Below are positions 6,031 through 8,607 of a DNA stretch of 8,607 bases, one piece after another. Position 1 is the stretch's first letter. Each line of letters begins with the position of its first letter. Below the pieces are notes generated by a model that was not told the DNA's origin, ran no database searches, and saw nothing but the letters and a program-made list of their open reading frames with translations. Made by a program: the position numbers and the translations under genes. Origin of the DNA: PHBD01 sp964578535 (GTDB lineage: Bacteria > Desulfobacterota > Syntrophia > Syntrophales > PHBD01). The stretch spans positions 1 to 8,607 of the forward strand of contig CAZODI010000088.1 of the NCBI GenBank assembly GCA_964578535.1, in the 5' to 3' direction.

Positions 6031-7098
6031 TCATCGGTCGTCGAGCCGCACCTCCCGGAAGATCCGCTCCGAGGCCCTCCAGGTCCAGTGGGAGTCGTCG
6101 GGGTGGTACAGGTCCACGGTCCCCTTTCTCAGCTCCTCCCCGAGGATCCGCTTCGTGTCGATGAAGCCGTAGTCCTTCGGCTGCTCCCGGAGCAGTTCGA
6201 AGAAGCGGCTCTCGGGGTATTTCCGGTCCGCCAGGTATTCCCGGTAGAGGTTGTATTTATCCGGCGCGGGCATGAACATCAAGCGGATGTTTCGCTCTTT
6301 CAGCATGGCCGCCAGGCGGTTCAGGTTCTCGTTCAGCTTCCCGACGGTGGCCTCGTTGGACTTGGGAAGGTCCAGGAGATCGAAGACGCCGAAGAGAAGG
6401 GTCCGGCCGTCGCCGGCGGAGAAGAGGGTCCGGTCGGTCTTCACCCTGCACACCTTGGAGAAAAAGGCGCGATCCGAGACATGGTAGAGCAGGCTGTAGA
6501 GGACATACTTGAAGTTGCCTTCGTTGACGAATCCCACCGCGGGGAGGGTCGTCTCATAGTCGTAGACCCGCCGGCGGTAATCCCGGTCGATTTTGTCCAT
6601 GGGCTCCACGGCCCTGAAATCCATCTCCCGGGCGAAGCTCCCGATGCAGGCCCGCTCCACCGTTTCGATCAGGACGATGCGGGGCCTGACCCCGTCGAGC
6701 CAGCCGTTGTTGAGGAGGTAGATCACCGTCTGGACCGGGTCCTCCCGGTAGATGGGGATGTTCAGGACGGAGAGGCCCTGGAGGGAGGCGATGTAGTCCT
6801 GGTAGAAGGCGTTCCGGCCGCGGCCGCCTCCAAAGGAGAAGGAGTCGCCCACGGTCAGGACGTCCACCCGCTCGCCCTTCCAGAGGCGGTAGTCGAAGTG
6901 CCGGCGCGGCAGATCGACATGGAAGCGCTTCGGGACGAGGACCTCCGTGATGTATCCGATCCGGGCGAGATCCCCCGGGCAATAGCCGTTCCGGCAGGTC
7001 AGGAGGTCCCGGGTGGCAAGGTTCCAGACGATCACGTTGAAGGCCGCGACGGCCAGGAAGAAGGCAAGAAAATAGAGGAAGAAACGCTTGCTTGTCAT
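6031..7098 (-). CDS. AlgJ/AlgX-like SGNH O-acetyltransferase domain protein
   Basis: A 355-residue protein with an N-terminal signal-anchor (about 6-27) and a periplasmic SGNH domain of the AlgJ/AlgX (DHHW-like) family. In that family such proteins receive acetyl groups exported by an AlgI-type MBOAT and put them on polysaccharide hydroxyls. The nucleophile motif GDSFS (84-88, Ser86) follows the strand VDVLTV. The C-terminal DDSHW (334-338, Asp335 and His337) completes the expected Ser-Asp-His triad. Other core strands are IVLIETVERA (141-150) and IRLMFMPAPDKYNLY (271-285). Cys34 and Cys40 lie just outside the membrane and could form a disulfide. The length fits AlgJ without the extra carbohydrate-binding domain of AlgX. 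ATG 7098 follows the MBOAT stop after one base (TGACATG), implying coupling, and no clear ribosome binding site is seen. A TTG at 7167 is possible but would start inside the MBOAT gene before the anchor. Confidence 0.93.
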   Translation of the reverse strand: MTSKRFFLYFLAFFLAVAAFNVIVWNLATRDLLTCRNGYCPGDLARIGYITEVLVPKRFHVDLPRRHFDYRLWKGERVDVLTVGDSFSFGGGRGRNAFYQDYIASLQGLSVLNIPIYREDPVQTVIYLLNNGWLDGVRPRIVLIETVERACIGSFAREMDFRAVEPMDKIDRDYRRRVYDYETTLPAVGFVNEGNFKYVLYSLLYHVSDRAFFSKVCRVKTDRTLFSAGDGRTLLFGVFDLLDLPKSNEATVGKLNENLNRLAAMLKERNIRLMFMPAPDKYNLYREYLADRKYPESRFFELLREQPKDYGFIDTKRILGEELRKGTVDLYHPDDSHWTWRASERIFREVRLDDR

Positions 7099-7099
7099 G

Positions 7100-8557
7100 T
7101 CAGAAATTAAAGTAAAGGAATTCCGATACTTTTGCCAGTTGGAACAGGCCCGCCAAAGAAAGGGCAATGAGGAACCAGAGGGTCGCCCGGCCGGGCCGGA
7201 ACCGCTCGGCCATCTCGTTTGAATTTTTCAGAAGCAGGCAGAACAGGCCGAATCCGAGGATCATCCAGACGGCCCGGGTGCCGCCGGGCAGGGTGATCCA
7301 CGTGCCGAAGCGGACGCCGTGGTCCGCGAGAAATCCCAGGGGACCCCGGAGGTGCTCCGAGACGACGACGCCGTTCAGGCCGAGCATCCCCTTGAGGACC
7401 AGCCACGCCCGGTCCCACGATTTGGCCCGGAAGAAGATCCAGGCGACGTTCACGAAATGGAAGGTGACCAGCCACGCCGCCCAGTTCGGCAGCGTCCTGC
7501 CCGTCCGCTTCCAGAGGCGGTGGACGCCCATGGCGGCGCCGTGGAGGAAGCCCCAGAACACGAAGGTCCACCCCGCCCCGTGCCAGAGCCCGCCGATGAG
7601 GAACGTGAGGAGGAGGTTTGCCGTCACCCGGGCCTCCGTTCCGCGGTTCCCGCCGAAGGGGATGTAGAGGTAGTCCCGCATGAAGCGGCTGAGTGTCATG
7701 TGCCAGCGGCGCCAGAAATCCTGAATGTCCAGGGAGCGGTAGGGGCTGTTGAAGTTCACCGGGAGCCGGATGTTGAACATCCGGGCGGTTCCCAGGGCCA
7801 TGTCGGTGTAGCCTGAGAAATCGAAGTAGAGCTGGAGCGTGTAGGAGAGGCTCGTGATCCAGGCCTCCACGAAGGCCAGGTTCTCCGCCGTGTCGAAGCC
7901 GCTGTTCGCCCAGGGGGCGAAGGAGTCGGCGATGACGACCTTCTTCACCAGGCCGATGAAGAAAAGGTAGACCCCGACGGAGAGGTTTCCGTAGTCGATC
8001 CGTTTGTTTCCCTCGTCGTCGAACTGGGGCATCATCTCCCGGTGGTGGAGGATCGGGCCTGCGAGCAGGTGGGGGAAGAAGGAGACGAACAGGGTGTAGT
8101 TGGTGAAGCTGTACTCCCTTGCCCGGCCCCGGAAGGCGTCCACCAGGTAGGCAATCTGGGTGAAGGTGAAAAAGCTGATCCCCAGGGGCAGGACGATCTG
8201 CATCAGGGGCAGGTGAAGGCCTGCGGCGGTGTTGACGTTGGCGATGAAGAAATCGGCGTACTTGAACCATCCCAGGAGAAGAACGTCTCCGGCGATCCCC
8301 GCCGCCAGGAGGCGCTTCCGCCAGGGTTCGGGCTTCTCCGCGAAGTGGGACAGAGTGCGGCCGACGGTGTAGTTGAACAGGATGCTGCCCAGGATGAGCG
8401 GCAGGTACCGCGGGTCCCACCAGCCGTAGAAGAAGAGGGACGAGAAGACGAGGGAGACCTTGGCCGCCTTCGTCCAGCCCCGGCGGCTCAGCAGAAAGAA
8501 GAGAACCAGCGAGGCCGGAAGAAAGATGAAGATGTATTCGTAGGAGTTGAAGAGCAT
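7100..8557 (-). CDS. AlgI-like MBOAT O-acyltransferase
   Basis: A 485-residue multi-pass inner-membrane protein of full family length, clearly of the MBOAT/AlgI type that carries acetyl groups across the membrane for polysaccharide O-acetylation. The start MLFNSYEYIFIFLP is characteristic. Motifs include FYGWWDPRYLPLI (43-55), LPLGISFFTFTQIAYLVD (123-140), FPHLLAGPI (161-169), YFDFSGYTDMALGTARMF (244-261), FWRRWHMTLSRFMRDYLY (281-298, with conserved His286) and GGLWHGAGWTFVFWG (322-336), which contains the invariant MBOAT catalytic His326. The gene leads the operon and is coupled to the AlgJ-like gene after it, its natural partner. Upstream, only a weak purine stretch (GGACGAG) precedes the ATG, and the remaining 50 bp to the window edge show no promoter. 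The target glycan is not known, and alginate itself is not implied because no alginate synthesis genes are visible. Confidence 0.97.
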   Translation of the reverse strand: MLFNSYEYIFIFLPASLVLFFLLSRRGWTKAAKVSLVFSSLFFYGWWDPRYLPLILGSILFNYTVGRTLSHFAEKPEPWRKRLLAAGIAGDVLLLGWFKYADFFIANVNTAAGLHLPLMQIVLPLGISFFTFTQIAYLVDAFRGRAREYSFTNYTLFVSFFPHLLAGPILHHREMMPQFDDEGNKRIDYGNLSVGVYLFFIGLVKKVVIADSFAPWANSGFDTAENLAFVEAWITSLSYTLQLYFDFSGYTDMALGTARMFNIRLPVNFNSPYRSLDIQDFWRRWHMTLSRFMRDYLYIPFGGNRGTEARVTANLLLTFLIGGLWHGAGWTFVFWGFLHGAAMGVHRLWKRTGRTLPNWAAWLVTFHFVNVAWIFFRAKSWDRAWLVLKGMLGLNGVVVSEHLRGPLGFLADHGVRFGTWITLPGGTRAVWMILGFGLFCLLLKNSNEMAERFRPGRATLWFLIALSLAGLFQLAKVSEFLYFNF

Positions 8558-8607
8558 GCGCTCGTCCGGGGCGCGGGGGCTGTCACGGGGTTCCCGCCGT
8601 CGCGGAA

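Noticed and set aside
5653..7110. 485-codon plus-strand open frame antisense to the AlgJ-like and GT4 genes
   Set aside because: It is Val/Glu/Asp/His-rich sequence without recognisable motifs, the typical antisense mirror of GC-rich coding DNA. The opposite frames carry clear catalytic motifs.
7107..8420. 437-codon minus-strand open frame
   Set aside because: It is a shadow of the MBOAT gene in another frame, low complexity and Pro/Arg/His-rich. The MBOAT frame has all the family motifs.
1..8607. CRISPR arrays, tRNA or rRNA genes, insertion sequences, attachment sites
   Set aside because: No regularly spaced repeats, no cloverleaf-like or rRNA-like sequence and no transposase or integrase frames were seen by eye on either strand.

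Overview
This window is a GC-rich bacterial chromosomal segment densely packed with envelope-polysaccharide genes. It probably comes from a Gram-negative bacterium, because the AlgI/AlgJ-type O-acetylation pair and the WaaG-like glycosyltransferase point to a periplasm and surface glycan. The TPR/multi-pass membrane protein and overall gene style remind me of Desulfobacterota (Syntrophia-like 'deltaproteobacteria'). That taxonomic guess rests on general resemblance only.

Layout: (1) 1-966 (+) is the 3' part of a multi-pass membrane protein with C-terminal TPRs, cut by the left window edge. (2) 1189-2409 (+) is a membrane-anchored SGNH-like protein. Its last 33 codons run antisense into the next gene. 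(3) 2311-3393 (-) is an integral-membrane acyltransferase of family 3, and 3386-4249 (-) is a GT2 glycosyltransferase. The two form a translationally coupled pair (ATGGCTGA overlap), transcribed GT2 first. (4) A 147-bp divergent intergenic region carries a perfect 18-bp palindrome. (5) 4397-4792 (+) is a small hotdog thioesterase. (6) A three-gene minus-strand operon follows in the order MBOAT O-acyltransferase (7100-8557), AlgJ/AlgX-like SGNH protein (6031-7098) and GT4 glycosyltransferase (4825-5976). The right edge has 50 bp upstream of the MBOAT gene with no recognisable feature.

How they may work together: the two glycosyltransferases would build a surface or secreted glycan. The MBOAT protein would pass acyl groups across the membrane to the AlgJ-like protein for O-acylation in the periplasm. 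The AT3 protein and the second SGNH-like protein look like a parallel acyl-modification module. The cytoplasmic thioesterase could act on acyl-CoA, but its link to the glycan genes is by position only.

Nothing here proves a wholly new system. The most interesting points are the two different membrane-acyltransferase/SGNH-like pairings side by side, the convergent 99-bp coding overlap, the divergent palindrome, and an Asp-to-Asn change at the usual catalytic position of the thioesterase.
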